Shown: positions 36,156 to 45,208, counted from the stretch's first letter. The stretch is DNA of 64,000 nucleotides from Verrucomicrobiota bacterium (GCA_016716505.1 JADJWF010000006.1:164083-228082); one strand, 5' to 3'. The notes: generated by a model not told the origin, from the sequence alone. Made by a program: numbers and translations.

Positions 36156-37508
36156 ATGAGATCAAACAGCGATATCGTACGGGGGCGGCCTGCGGGGCAC
36201 GTGAGCAAGCCGAGGGTGGAATGTCTTCCCCGCTGGACCCTGGCGTTGGCGGCGATCGGGCTGGTCACCGCGCCGGCCCACGCGTGGCAGCTTGCGACCA
36301 ACCTGACCGTCAAGGCGGACCTCACCCTCAAGGAAACCTTCGACAGCAACGTCTATTTGCAAGACTACGAACCGTCGCCCTTGGTTCCGAATGCAGTCCG
36401 GCCGTTTCAGCAGTCCCTGGTGACGGCGGTCACGCCCCGGCTGGCTTTGGATTGGAAGCCTATTCCTCAGTTCGGTCTCTCGACGAGCTATGCGCCCGAG
36501 GTGGTGACGTTCCACGATGAGCCCTCGGAAAGCCACGTCGCGCATCGGGCCGCACTCAACTTCAGCGGGAAGGTCGGCACGGTGGAATGGCAGCAGTTCA
36601 ACTCGTTCACGTGGATAGACGGCAGCACCGAGGGGTTGACGTTCGGCATCGTGGATCCGGTCAGTGGCCGGCCGGTCGGGGCGCCGGCCATCGGCGGCGT
36701 CCCCATCCGGGACCGTCGCGAGGCGCTGATCTTCCGCAACGGCTTCGGCGCGTACCATCCCCGGGGAAGATTCTTCTTCCGGCCGCGGTTTTCCACCTAC
36801 ATCCACGATTTCCGGACGGAGCTTCGCGACCCGCGCCTGTTTCCCTTTTACCAGAACTATGTGGATCGCGATGACCTGAATGTGGGCATAGACTTCGGGT
36901 ACCGGATTGCGGAGGGGCTGCACGCGGTGGTCGGCTACTGGTTCGGTTATCAGATGGAACCGCCGCTGCCGGGCTACTCCGTGGATTACTCCAACCATTA
37001 CCATCGCGGGATTGGTGGGCTCGAGGGAACGGTGACTCGCTGGCTCAAGCTTAAGCTCAATCTCGGGCCCGCCTACCATGACTTCGATCACGCCACACCG
37101 CCCAACTTCGACGGCCATCAGGTCCTGCTGTACGTGGATTCGTCGGCGGTCATCACTGTGTCAGCCCGGGATTCGCTCACGCTGACGGTGAAGCAGTTCA
37201 TGCAACCGGCATTTGGCACGCCGTCCGCCTACGAGGACATCACCTATGACGCGGTGTGGCGGCACAAGTTCTGCGACCATGCGTCGCTGAATTTCGGCTT
37301 TCGCGCCTACGGCGGTGACTGGTTGGATCCGGTCAAGCGGACCGACTGGATCTTCACACCGAGTATTGGGATGGACGTCTCCTTCAACGCCCATCTGAGC
37401 GCGTCGGCAGCCTACTCGTACGACTGGGTGGAAAGCTACGTGCCAAACACCCGCGGCCGGGAGTTCACCCGGCACCTCGGCTCGCTCGCGGTGAAATACG
37501 CATTCTGA
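36156..37508 (+). CDS. Outer-membrane beta-barrel protein
   Basis: A 450-residue exported protein. After an N-terminal signal (TLALAAIGLVTAPAHA) comes a long series of alternating aromatic and polar strands. Examples are LTVKADLTLKETFDSNVYLQDY, LALDWKPIPQFGLSTSYAPEV, RGRFFFRPRFSTYIHDF, DLNVGIDFGYRI and a final strand ending LAVKYAF with the C-terminal phenylalanine used for BAM recognition. About 16 strands seem likely. The opening resembles outer-membrane proteins of exopolysaccharide or porin type found in Verrucomicrobiota, but I do not recognise a named family. It follows the OFA carrier by 23 bp and may share its transcript. Confidence 0.8.
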   Translation: MRSNSDIVRGRPAGHVSKPRVECLPRWTLALAAIGLVTAPAHAWQLATNLTVKADLTLKETFDSNVYLQDYEPSPLVPNAVRPFQQSLVTAVTPRLALDWKPIPQFGLSTSYAPEVVTFHDEPSESHVAHRAALNFSGKVGTVEWQQFNSFTWIDGSTEGLTFGIVDPVSGRPVGAPAIGGVPIRDRREALIFRNGFGAYHPRGRFFFRPRFSTYIHDFRTELRDPRLFPFYQNYVDRDDLNVGIDFGYRIAEGLHAVVGYWFGYQMEPPLPGYSVDYSNHYHRGIGGLEGTVTRWLKLKLNLGPAYHDFDHATPPNFDGHQVLLYVDSSAVITVSARDSLTLTVKQFMQPAFGTPSAYEDITYDAVWRHKFCDHASLNFGFRAYGGDWLDPVKRTDWIFTPSIGMDVSFNAHLSASAAYSYDWVESYVPNTRGREFTRHLGSLAVKYAF

Positions 37509-37604
37509 AGACGGAGAAGACCCACACCAAGCGCGTCCGCTCTTGAGGCGGTTGCGGACAGTGACGGCAGGGGCTTTCGGCGGGTGAGGCGGGTGGGACT
37601 TTTG

Positions 37605-38165
37605 TCACACCGTCATGATTTCCTTCTCCTTCACGGCGAGGTGCTCGTCTATCTTCTTGATGTACTCGTCGTGGAGCTTCTGGACCTCCTTTTCCGCGTG
37701 CTTCTCCTCGTCTTCCGTCACCCCGCCGGCCTTGGCCGCCTTCTTCAGGTGTTCGATGGCGTCGCGTCGGACATGGCGGATGGCCACGCGCGAGTCCTCG
37801 GCCATCTTCTTGACGATCTTGGTGAATTCGAGCCGGCGTTCGGTGCTGAGTTCTGGGAAGACCACACGGATGATCTTTTTGTCAATCGCCGGGTTCAGAC
37901 CCAGGTTGGCCTTCTGAATCGCCTTTTCGATCGGGTGTAGCATCGCCGCGTCCCACGGCTGGATGACCAGCATCCGTGGCTCGGGGGTGGTGATGCCGGC
38001 CAGTTCGCGGAGGCGCATGTGGGAGCCGTATGCTTCCACCTGGAGGTTCTCCACGAGCCCCGGCGAGGCCTTGCCGGTCCGCACGCCGGCGAACTCGTGA
38101 ATCAGCACCTGTTCGGTCTTGTTCATCTTCTCTTCCGCTTCCAGCAGGATGTCGTCGAGCGTCAT
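37605..38165 (-). CDS. frr: Ribosome recycling factor
   Basis: A 186-residue protein that, with EF-G, splits post-termination ribosomes. The conserved features are VRTGKASPGLVENLQVEAYG, the ITTPEPRMLVIQPWD segment, IEKAIQKANLGLNP and the C-terminal KKAAKAGGVTEDEEKHAEKEVQKLHDEYIKKID-type coiled region. The ATG at 38165 gives the usual MTLDDIL opening. It lies 61 bp downstream of pyrH in the widely conserved pyrH-frr order and is convergent with the outer-membrane barrel gene. Confidence 0.98.
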   Translation of the reverse strand: MTLDDILLEAEEKMNKTEQVLIHEFAGVRTGKASPGLVENLQVEAYGSHMRLRELAGITTPEPRMLVIQPWDAAMLHPIEKAIQKANLGLNPAIDKKIIRVVFPELSTERRLEFTKIVKKMAEDSRVAIRHVRRDAIEHLKKAAKAGGVTEDEEKHAEKEVQKLHDEYIKKIDEHLAVKEKEIMTV

Positions 38166-38226
38166 GGGTTGTGGTGGGGTTAAATGAGGTCTAAGTCGAA
38201 GTGTATGCGGTGCCGCGCGCCTCCGG

Positions 38227-38952
38227 TCAGCCGGTGACCAACGTGCCGATGGGCTCGCCCATGACCACGCGCCGGATGCTGTGCGGTTGAAAGAAATCAA
38301 AGACGATAATCGGCAGCTTGTTGTCCATGCAGAGGGAAAAGGCGGTGGCATCCATGACCTTCAGGCGGCGGGCCAGCGCCTCGGAGTAGGTGATGGTGTC
38401 AAATCGTTTTGCGTCCGGGTTCTTCTTCGGATCGCTGTCGTACACGCCGTCCACATTGGTGGCCTTGAGCACCACTTCCGCCCCGATTTCGCTCGCGCGC
38501 AGGGCCGCCGCCGTATCGGTCGAAAAATAGGGATTGCCCGTTCCCGCTCCGAACACCACCACGCGCCCGCGCTCCAGATGGCGCACGGCTCGCCGGCGGA
38601 TGAAGGGTTCCGCCACCTGCGAAACCGAGATGGCCGTCTGCACGCGGGTGGGCACGCCGTTCTTCTCCAGCGCGTCCTGCAAGGCGAGGGCATTGATGAT
38701 CGTGGCCAGCATTCCCATGTAATCGCCGGTGGCCCGTTCGATGCCCCGTTCGCTGCCCACCTGGCCGCGGAAGATGTTTCCCCCACCGACCACGATCACG
38801 ACTTCCACTCCCAGTTCGCGCACCTCGCGCACTTGCCGCGCAATCGCATGAACGGTCTCCGGACAGATCCCGAAGCCGGTGTCGCCCGCGAGGGCTTCCC
38901 CGCTGAGTTTGAGCAGGACACGACGAAACTTGGGCGCGGGGGAATCGCTCAT
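38227..38952 (-). CDS. pyrH: UMP kinase
   Basis: A 241-residue amino-acid-kinase-fold enzyme that phosphorylates UMP to UDP. The opening RRVLLKLSGEALAGDTGFGI is diagnostic. VVVGGGNIFRG forms the phosphate-binding glycine loop, and ERATGDYMGMLATIINALAL is the UMP-binding segment. VVFGAGTGNPYFSTDTAAALRASEI binds ATP and the substrate. The length matches the bacterial hexameric enzyme, and the gene is followed by frr. tsf and rpsB, often upstream in bacteria, are not here; the divergent neighbour is an aminotransferase gene. Confidence 0.98.
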   Translation of the reverse strand: MSDSPAPKFRRVLLKLSGEALAGDTGFGICPETVHAIARQVREVRELGVEVVIVVGGGNIFRGQVGSERGIERATGDYMGMLATIINALALQDALEKNGVPTRVQTAISVSQVAEPFIRRRAVRHLERGRVVVFGAGTGNPYFSTDTAAALRASEIGAEVVLKATNVDGVYDSDPKKNPDAKRFDTITYSEALARRLKVMDATAFSLCMDNKLPIIVFDFFQPHSIRRVVMGEPIGTLVTG

Positions 38953-39175
38953 GACAAGGTGTTCGGCGGGCGAACGGCGGACGGGCAGGGGAGAAGACCC
39001 GCCCGCTTAGGACAAAGCCGGGCAGTGGAAGTGGTCTTCATAGAGCGGCGGTGTTCTATCAACGCAGGCGGGCCGCGTCAATCGGCGCCATGCCTTCCTC
39101 ATGGGATTACGACTGTTGCGAACGCATCAAAAGGGTTGTGCGGCCACGCCGAGTCCGTTATGGGCTTGCCCGGAA

Positions 39176-40468
39176 ATGAAGGAAATCCTCCCCCCGCCAG
39201 TTCCGGGCGTCGGTGATCCAGGCGACGCGGTCCGGCAGTTGTTTCAGCAGTACGTCGTTCCCAGCTACGGCCGGTACGATCTGGTTTTGAGTCATGGCCG
39301 CGGCAGCCAGGTCTGGGATGTCACGGGCAGGCGCTACCTCGACCTCGGGGGCGGCATTGCCGTGTGTTCCCTCGGGCACGCGCACCCGGAAGTCGCCGAG
39401 ACGATCGCCGTTCAGGCACGGCGGTTGATGCACGTCTCGAACCTCTACTATACCGAACCGCAGGGCCGCCTCGCGGCGGGGCTCGTCCGCCATTTGGCGC
39501 GAGGCAAGGTCTTCTTCGCCAACAGCGGCGGGGAGGCCAACGAAGGGTTGTACAAGCTGGCCCGCCGCTACGGTCACGACGAGGGGCGTTTCGAGATCCT
39601 GACCGCACTGAACTCCTTTCACGGACGAACCCTCGCGGGCATCGCCGCCAACGGGCAGGAGAAGTTTCGGCAGGGCTTTGGTCCCGCCGTAGCCGGTTTC
39701 CGCCATGTGCCGTTTAACGACCTTGCAGCGACGCGCGCCGCCATTTCGCCCGCCACGGTCGCGGTCCTGATCGAAGGCGTGCAGGGCGAGGGAGGCATCA
39801 CCCCGGCGACGCCCGAATACCTCCTGGGGCTGCGCGCCTTGTGCGACGAACACCGGTTGCTCCTCCTGATGGACGGCGTGCAGTGCGGCTACTTCCGCAC
39901 CGGCCGCTTTCAGAGTTTTCAGCGCATTCTCGAGGCCATTCCCGGGGCGGACGGCTTCCTGCCTGACGCCGTCTCGATGGCCAAGTCGCTGGCCGGCGGC
40001 TTTCCGATGGGAGCCTTTTGGGTGCGGGATCGCTACGCCGATCTGCTGGGGCCAGGTTCGCACGCCACGACTTTCGGCGGCACGCCGCTCGCGTGTTCGG
40101 TCGCGCTCAAGGTGCTGGAGATCGTCGAGCGTGACGGCCTGGCCGAAAACGCCCGTTCCATCGGCGCGTTTCTCAAGGAAGGCTTGGAACGCCTCCAGCG
40201 GGAAGTGCCCGGCGTGATTCGCGCCGTCCGGGGCCTCGGCTTGATGCTGGGCTTCGAACTCGCGCCTCGCGAAGAAATCCCCGGCTTTGCCGCCGTTGAC
40301 AAGCCCCCCTCCGGCCAGTTCGTTCACCGGTTGCACGAAGCCGGCGTTTTGACGGTGCCTTCCGGGGCTCAGGTGGTGCGCCTGCTTCCGGCGCTCAACC
40401 TCACGCGCGCGGAGGCCGAAGAAGGGCTGGCCAAGATCGAGACGGTGGCGCGCGCGGCGGCCGGGTGA
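39176..40468 (+). CDS. Class III aminotransferase (acetylornithine aminotransferase-like)
   Basis: A PLP-dependent enzyme of 430 residues. Family blocks are YLDLGGGIAVCSLGHAHP, FFANSGGEANEG for the phosphate site, and FHGRTLAG. MAKSLAGGFPMGAFWV carries the Schiff-base lysine at 270, and TFGGTPLACSVALKVLE follows. It is most like ArgD/ornithine aminotransferases; the exact amino donor is unproven. The usual DEVQ/TG stretch, whose aspartate contacts the pyridine nitrogen, reads MDGVQCGYFRTG here: the aspartate is kept but the neighbouring glutamate is glycine. The ATG at 39176 was chosen because conservation starts soon after. It is divergent from pyrH. Confidence 0.88.
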   Translation: MKEILPPPVPGVGDPGDAVRQLFQQYVVPSYGRYDLVLSHGRGSQVWDVTGRRYLDLGGGIAVCSLGHAHPEVAETIAVQARRLMHVSNLYYTEPQGRLAAGLVRHLARGKVFFANSGGEANEGLYKLARRYGHDEGRFEILTALNSFHGRTLAGIAANGQEKFRQGFGPAVAGFRHVPFNDLAATRAAISPATVAVLIEGVQGEGGITPATPEYLLGLRALCDEHRLLLLMDGVQCGYFRTGRFQSFQRILEAIPGADGFLPDAVSMAKSLAGGFPMGAFWVRDRYADLLGPGSHATTFGGTPLACSVALKVLEIVERDGLAENARSIGAFLKEGLERLQREVPGVIRAVRGLGLMLGFELAPREEIPGFAAVDKPPSGQFVHRLHEAGVLTVPSGAQVVRLLPALNLTRAEAEEGLAKIETVARAAAG

Positions 40469-40523
40469 AAACGCTGGCGCGAAGAATCCTGGCGCGAGGG
40501 ATCCCGCCCGGGAGCAATCCACT

Positions 40524-41483
40524 TCACTCAGCGGCCCGGGTGGGCTCACGGTCGGCCGGGCCGGTGGCCACTCGAGCGGCCAGTTGCTCGGCGTACAAAC
40601 GAGCTGCCTGGCCAAGGAAGTCATACGCCGCAGAATGAGCTGCCGCCTCGCGAGCGAGGGGCAGGGCTTCCGTCGGTCTGCCGTGCGCGTCGAGGTACAT
40701 CGCCACGTAAAGCCGCGCGTAGAAGCGCGCCGCCGCTCCGGTCGCCTCGTCGCTAACCGACTCGGCGGCGGCGAACACCGCGTTTGCCTCGGCCTGACCC
40801 GCGTAAAGTCGCCAGATTTCCGGCATCGGCACGCGCGGGTCGCCGCTCACCGGCAGCAGGGCGGAGCGGGCTTGGGCCGGGCCCTCGAGCTTCGCGACGG
40901 AAAAGTAGTGCCACGCGGACAGTTCCACGTCGTTGGTGTTGACCCGACGGTGCGCTTCGAATTGCCGCCGCGCGTCGTCGTGGCGGCCCGCCAGGCTGAG
41001 AGCCACGCCCCGCTGCCAAAGCTCAGGCATTCGTTGCGGAGCCATCTCCGCGAGGCGATCAAAATCCTCCACGGCCCGCGCCAACCGTCCGTCCCGGAAT
41101 CTGGCCAAGGCCCGCTGAAACCGGGCGTCGGGATCGCGCGGATTCAGTTCCAGCACCTTCGCGAAGTCGGCGGCCGCGTCCCGAAACGCTCCGTTGGCGG
41201 CCCGCAGCCGTCCTCGCAGCATCCAGCCTTCCACCGATTTCGGCGCCAGACGGATGGCTTCCGTCGCGGCAATCAGTGCCTCGTTGGTTCGGCGTTGACG
41301 CTGCAGTGCCTCGGCCTCGCCCAGCAGAACTCGCATTCTTGCCAGGGCTTGAATGGGTGCGGTCTCCTGACCGGCGGCCGACGCCGTCGCTAACCAGAGA
41401 CCGGTGATCAGCCCGAGGATGACCGTGGTCGCCGATCTCCGGCAAAACGCGCTCAGGGTCTCGCTGACCTGGCTGGCCGTCAC
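40524..41483 (-). CDS. Exported tetratricopeptide-repeat protein
   Basis: A 319-residue protein with an N-terminal hydrophobic export segment (VILGLITGLWLATASAAG). Residues 45-210 contain about four to five TPR units, for example the repeats LAPKSVEGWMLRGRLRAANGAFRDA and LNPRDPDARFQRALARFRDGRLARA. The C-terminal third is alanine-rich helical sequence. TPR arrays bind peptides and often serve as periplasmic partners of outer-membrane proteins. Its start overlaps the stop of the upstream double-barrel gene by 4 bp, so the two are translationally coupled. A physical partnership is inferred from that arrangement. Confidence 0.82.
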   Translation of the reverse strand: MTASQVSETLSAFCRRSATTVILGLITGLWLATASAAGQETAPIQALARMRVLLGEAEALQRQRRTNEALIAATEAIRLAPKSVEGWMLRGRLRAANGAFRDAAADFAKVLELNPRDPDARFQRALARFRDGRLARAVEDFDRLAEMAPQRMPELWQRGVALSLAGRHDDARRQFEAHRRVNTNDVELSAWHYFSVAKLEGPAQARSALLPVSGDPRVPMPEIWRLYAGQAEANAVFAAAESVSDEATGAAARFYARLYVAMYLDAHGRPTEALPLAREAAAHSAAYDFLGQAARLYAEQLAARVATGPADREPTRAAE

Positions 41484-42766
41484 TTGCCCTTCGATTCGAA
41501 GAGGTACGCCCGGAAGCCGACGTTCAGCATGACCGTGGAGAAGTCACCTTCGGCCCGCCGGCCGTCAATCTCGAACTCGTGGCCCCACGAATAAAGCCAG
41601 CGCGCGTCGGCGTTCAGTGAGAAGTTGCGGGTCACGAAGTACTCGATGCCGCCGCCCACCGCGAGCGCCGGATAGATGCCCTTGGCGTCAATGTGCAGGT
41701 CCGCCCCGGCTTCCTTCTGATCGTTCGATTCGCCGTACACGATGCCGGCGCCGGCCATCAGGTAGGGTGACCAGCGACCCCGGTGCATCGGGAAGCGCAG
41801 CCGCAGATAAGGCAGCACCGCGCCCATGCCGTACTCGCTGATCGCACCGTAGCCCTCGTATTCCAAATTCGGTTCCAGACTGTCCGCCACCAACTCGACC
41901 CCAAGGTGTTCGCCAAAATCGTAGCCAAACGCGAGGCTGCCGGTTTGGCTGAAGCTCCCCTTGGCCGAGGGCTCCGGGCCGAACGAAACGCCGTTCGAGA
42001 ACGCGTCGTCGGTCAGGATGTGCCCGCCCAGACGGAGCCCGAAGTAGAACCGGTTCCGGCTCGATTCTCCGGGTTCGCCCAGCAGCGGACGCGGGTTGTT
42101 CTCGTCCCAGTACACGCGCAACCCGAACGTGAACATCGCCGAGGACAGTTCCACCTCCGTGGACTCGCCGGCCACCGTCGCGTCAATCGGGTTCATCCAC
42201 AGGTATTTTCCCTCGACGCCGAACGTCACGTTGTCGCTGAGGAAGTACTCGATGCCGCCGCCAAGGCCGACCGAGACGGTCCAGCCCTCGATGTCCACCT
42301 CCTTGCCGAAAGCGGCCTTTTGCCGGTCGTTAAACTGCAGGAACGTCGGACCCACGCCAAACAGCGCGTACGGCACCAGCCGGTCTTTGAGCATCGGATA
42401 CCGCAACCGCAGGTAGGGCAGGGGATTCCAGGCTGAAACCTCCCCCAGAACCCCACCGAGGCTCTCGGATTCGTACTCGCGTTCGAAGAAATCCAGCGTC
42501 AACTCGGCGCCCAAGTAGCGATTGAAATTCGCGCCGAGGCTGAATGACCACAGGTCGTCCACACCCCACAGCGGGCTGATGTCGCCGCTGTGGAACCGTA
42601 GATACGGACGGAACCGATCAGCGTCTTCCGCGTGGGCGTTGGGCGCCAGTGCCCCGGCGAGACATAGCGCCGCGCCCGTCGCGGGCAGCAATGATTGCCG
42701 CCAAGCGGCCGTTGTGCGGGAAAGTTGTCGTGGGGAACAGTCCAGGCGGCGGTGAGGATGCTTCAT
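41480..42766 (-). CDS. Outer-membrane protein with two tandem OmpA-like beta-barrels
   Basis: 428 residues: a signal peptide to about 47, then two homologous barrel domains (about 48-225 and 240-428). Matching blocks recur at a constant offset of 202 residues. LPYLRLRYPM (116-125) recurs as LPYLRLRFPM (318-327), and GGGIEYFLSDN (169-179) as GGGIEYFVTRN (371-381). LFGVGP (135-140) recurs in kind as MAGAGI (337-342). Each half has about eight amphipathic strands, the size of one OmpA/OmpW-type barrel. The linker (about 221-238) is proline/glycine-rich. It is the first gene of a two-gene operon with a TPR protein. Whether it forms two small barrels or one 16-strand barrel is unknown. Confidence 0.85.
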   Translation of the reverse strand: MKHPHRRLDCSPRQLSRTTAAWRQSLLPATGAALCLAGALAPNAHAEDADRFRPYLRFHSGDISPLWGVDDLWSFSLGANFNRYLGAELTLDFFEREYESESLGGVLGEVSAWNPLPYLRLRYPMLKDRLVPYALFGVGPTFLQFNDRQKAAFGKEVDIEGWTVSVGLGGGIEYFLSDNVTFGVEGKYLWMNPIDATVAGESTEVELSSAMFTFGLRVYWDENNPRPLLGEPGESSRNRFYFGLRLGGHILTDDAFSNGVSFGPEPSAKGSFSQTGSLAFGYDFGEHLGVELVADSLEPNLEYEGYGAISEYGMGAVLPYLRLRFPMHRGRWSPYLMAGAGIVYGESNDQKEAGADLHIDAKGIYPALAVGGGIEYFVTRNFSLNADARWLYSWGHEFEIDGRRAEGDFSTVMLNVGFRAYLFESKGK

Positions 42767-43022
42767 AAAGGCAGCGCGAGCATGGGCAACCGCCTGCAGC
42801 TACACAACGCGAAACTCCGCCCGCCCGAGTTCGGACACATCGCAGCCGCTTGTGCGGCGTTTCAACCTTCTGCGCAGGCAGCCGGCCTGAGCCCCTGATG
42901 CCGCATTCGGAGCCGGGCAATTTGCCCAAGGAGCCGGGGCGGGAGGAATGGAGACGCACCCCGCCTTGGGAGGCGGAGTCTAACCGACCTTCGGGTGGCA
43001 GTTGGGCTCGTCGGAAGACCGG
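42767..43022. other. Upstream flank of the repeat array, 256 bp
   Basis: Non-coding sequence between the double-barrel gene and the repeat block; it should hold the promoter of that gene on the reverse strand. A small hairpin CCGCCT-TGGG-AGGCGG is at 42961-42976. No ORF has protein-like character. Confidence 0.5.
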
Positions 43023-44193
43023 CGTGACGGGTAGCGCCGGCATTCTTGCCGGCGGGTACCGCTGATCTCCGGTCGGCTTCTGCGCCGGTCAGGAGACTGG
43101 CGTTACGGGTAGCGCCGGCATTCTTGCCGGCAGGTACCGCCGACCGCCGGTCGGCTTCTGGGCCGGTCCGGAGACCGGCGCTACGGGTAGCGCCGGCATT
43201 CTTGCCGGCAGGTACCGCTGATCGCCGGTCAGCTTCGGAGCCGGTCAGGAGACCAGCGTTACGGTTAGCGCTGGCATTCTTGCCGGCAGGTACCGCTGAC
43301 CTCCGGTTGGCTTCGGAGCCGGTCCGGAGACCAGCGTTACGGGTAGCGCCGGCATTCTTGCCGGCAGGTACCGCTGATCTCCGGTCGGCTTCTGGGCCGG
43401 TCCGGAGACCGGCGTGACGGGTAGCGCCGGCATTCTTGCCGGCAGGTACCGCTGACCGCCGGTCGGCTTCTGGGCCGGTCCGGAGACCGGCGCTACGGGG
43501 GGCGCTGGCATTCCTGCCGGCAGGTACCGCTGACCGCCGGTCGGCTTTTGAGCCGGTCAGGAGACCGGCGTTACGGGTAGCGCCGGCATTCTTGCCGGCA
43601 GGTACCGCTGATCTCCGGTCGGCTTGTGAGCCGGTCAGGAGACCGGCGCTACGGGGTGCGCCGGCATTCTTGCCGGCGGGTACCGCCGACCGCCGGTCGG
43701 CTTCTGAGCCGGTCCGGAGACCGGCGTGACAGGTAGCGCCGGCATTCTTGCCGGCAGGTACCGCCGACCGCCGGTCGGCCTCGGGCCGGTCAGGAGACCG
43801 GCGCTACGGGGGCGCTGGCATTCTTGCCGGCAGGTACCGCTGATCGCCGGTCAGCTTCGGAGCCGGTCAGGAGACCGGCGTTACGGGTAGCGCCGGCATT
43901 CTTGCCGGCAGGTACCGCCGACCGCCGGTCGGCCTCGGGCCGGTCAGGAGACCGGCGCTACGGGGGCGCTGGCATTCTTGCCGGCAGGTACCGCTGATCG
44001 CCGGTCAGCTTCGGAGCCGGTCAGGAGACCGGCGTTACGGGTAGCGCTGGCATTCTTGCCGGCAGGTACCGCTGATCGCCGGTCAGCTTCGGAGCCGGTC
44101 AGGAGACCGGCGTTACGGGTAGCGCCGGCATTCTTGCCGGCGGGTACCGCCGACCGCCGGTCGGCTTCTGGGCCGGTCCGGAGACCGGCGTTG
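43023..44193. repeat. Array of 15 tandem ~78-bp units, each with three inverted repeats
   Basis: The marker CATTCTTGCC (one copy CATTCCTGCC) starts at 43041, 43119, 43197, 43275, 43353, 43431, 43509, 43587, 43665, 43743, 43819, 43897, 43973, 44051 and 44129. The spacing is 78 bp except for two 76-bp units. A typical unit can form three hairpins: GCCGGCA-TTCT-TGCCGGC, CCGACC-GCC-GGTCGG and GCCGGTC-CGGA-GACCGGC. Units differ by point changes, some compensatory within stems. The reading frames through it give 26-residue peptide repeats (PAGTADRRSAS), but the 76-bp units break the frame, so coding is unlikely. It resembles REP/BIME-like palindromic clusters; no RAYT transposase is in the window. 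Copy units are adjacent without spacers, so it is not a CRISPR array. Confidence 0.92.
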
Positions 44194-44458
44194 CGGGGCG
44201 CTGCCGGGTCGGTGCCTGAGCCGCCCGGGTCCCCCGGGTTGACCGCAGTTTGCTTTCGGTCTTGCGGGCCAACCACGGGTTCCTGCCCCATTCCGCCGCT
44301 TTTACAAGGGCCCGCAATGCCATGCGAAGAAACCGCGCTGCAAGCGAGTGCAATGCGCCTGGGTTGGCCTTTGCGCCCTGTCCCAAACCTGACTCTTCAA
44401 ACCGCCCCGTAACGGGTTGGGGTCCACGTGTGGTGTGCGGCCGCTGGGGGGAGGCGGA
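44194..44458. other. Downstream flank of the repeat array, 265 bp
   Basis: No supported gene. It begins where the last repeat unit decays (GCGGGGCGCTGCCGGGTC) and runs to the 3' end of comF. I see no clear terminator. Confidence 0.45.
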
Positions 44459-45208
44459 TCACAACCCGCGCGCCAGCGTCCACACAGCCACTTCCGTTGC
44501 ACCGCCCTTCAGCAGGGCCCGGGCGCAGGCACTGGTGGTGGCGCCGGTGGTCAGCACGTCATCCACCAGCACCACGCGCCTCCCTTTCAGTGCTTCGCCG
44601 GCCACCGGCGCAAACGCCCCGCGCATGTTGTCGGCGCGCTCCTGACGGTTCAGTTGGGTCTGGGTTCGCGTGGGAACGACCCGCCTGACGACGGTGGTTA
44701 GCAGTGGCAGGCCGGTCGCCTGCGCGAGTGCCGCGCCCAATCGCTCGGCCTGGTTGAACTCCCGCTCGCGGCGCTTCACCGGAAACAGGGGTACTGGCAC
44801 CAGGGCCTCCCAACCGCCTTCGCGGATCGGCGTCGCCGCCTGGCGGATCAGTAGATTTGCCAGAAAGGGCTCAAACCACAGCGCGCGCTGGTACTTGTAG
44901 CGATGGATGATCTCCAGCAGAAACGGCGTCGCCACCATCGCCGCCCGTGCCTGGCTGAAGGCCAGATTCAGTTCGCGGCAATTGGCACACTCGAACCGCG
45001 TGGTGATCTCGCCTTCGAACGGCAGCCCGCAGCGCTCGCAGTACGGCGGCTGCACGAAGCGGAGGGCGCCGGGCCGCGACCGACAGCGCCCGCACACGTA
45101 ACCCTCCCCCGGCTCCGCGCGCTCCCCGCCGCAGACCTGGCAGATGGGAGGAAAAACGAGGCCCACGGCCGCCTCCCACGTGCTTCGCATGGCGTCAATC
45201 CAACTCAT
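44459..45208 (-). CDS. comF: ComF-family phosphoribosyltransferase-like protein
   Basis: A 249-residue cytoplasmic protein. Two N-terminal zinc ribbons are visible as cysteine pairs at 23/26 with 39/42 and at 57/60 with 74/77. The C-terminal PRTase-like domain carries VVLVDDVLTTGAT (about 212-224), the PRPP-binding motif. FNQAERLGAALAQATGLPL and TQTQLNRQERADNMRGAF are the standard family segments. In naturally competent bacteria ComF works with ComFA in handling incoming single-stranded DNA; many non-competent species also have it. No other competence gene is seen here, so the role is open. Confidence 0.92.
   Translation of the reverse strand: MSWIDAMRSTWEAAVGLVFPPICQVCGGERAEPGEGYVCGRCRSRPGALRFVQPPYCERCGLPFEGEITTRFECANCRELNLAFSQARAAMVATPFLLEIIHRYKYQRALWFEPFLANLLIRQAATPIREGGWEALVPVPLFPVKRREREFNQAERLGAALAQATGLPLLTTVVRRVVPTRTQTQLNRQERADNMRGAFAPVAGEALKGRRVVLVDDVLTTGATTSACARALLKGGATEVAVWTLARGL

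Noticed and set aside
43023..44193. Repeat array as a CRISPR locus
   Set aside because: Units are directly adjacent with no unique spacers, are about 78 bp long and no cas genes are near.
43046..44291. Repetitive ORFs within the array (PAGTADRRSAS repeats)
   Set aside because: The frame exists only because 78 is divisible by 3; the 76-bp units break it, both strands give similar ORFs, and there is no start context.
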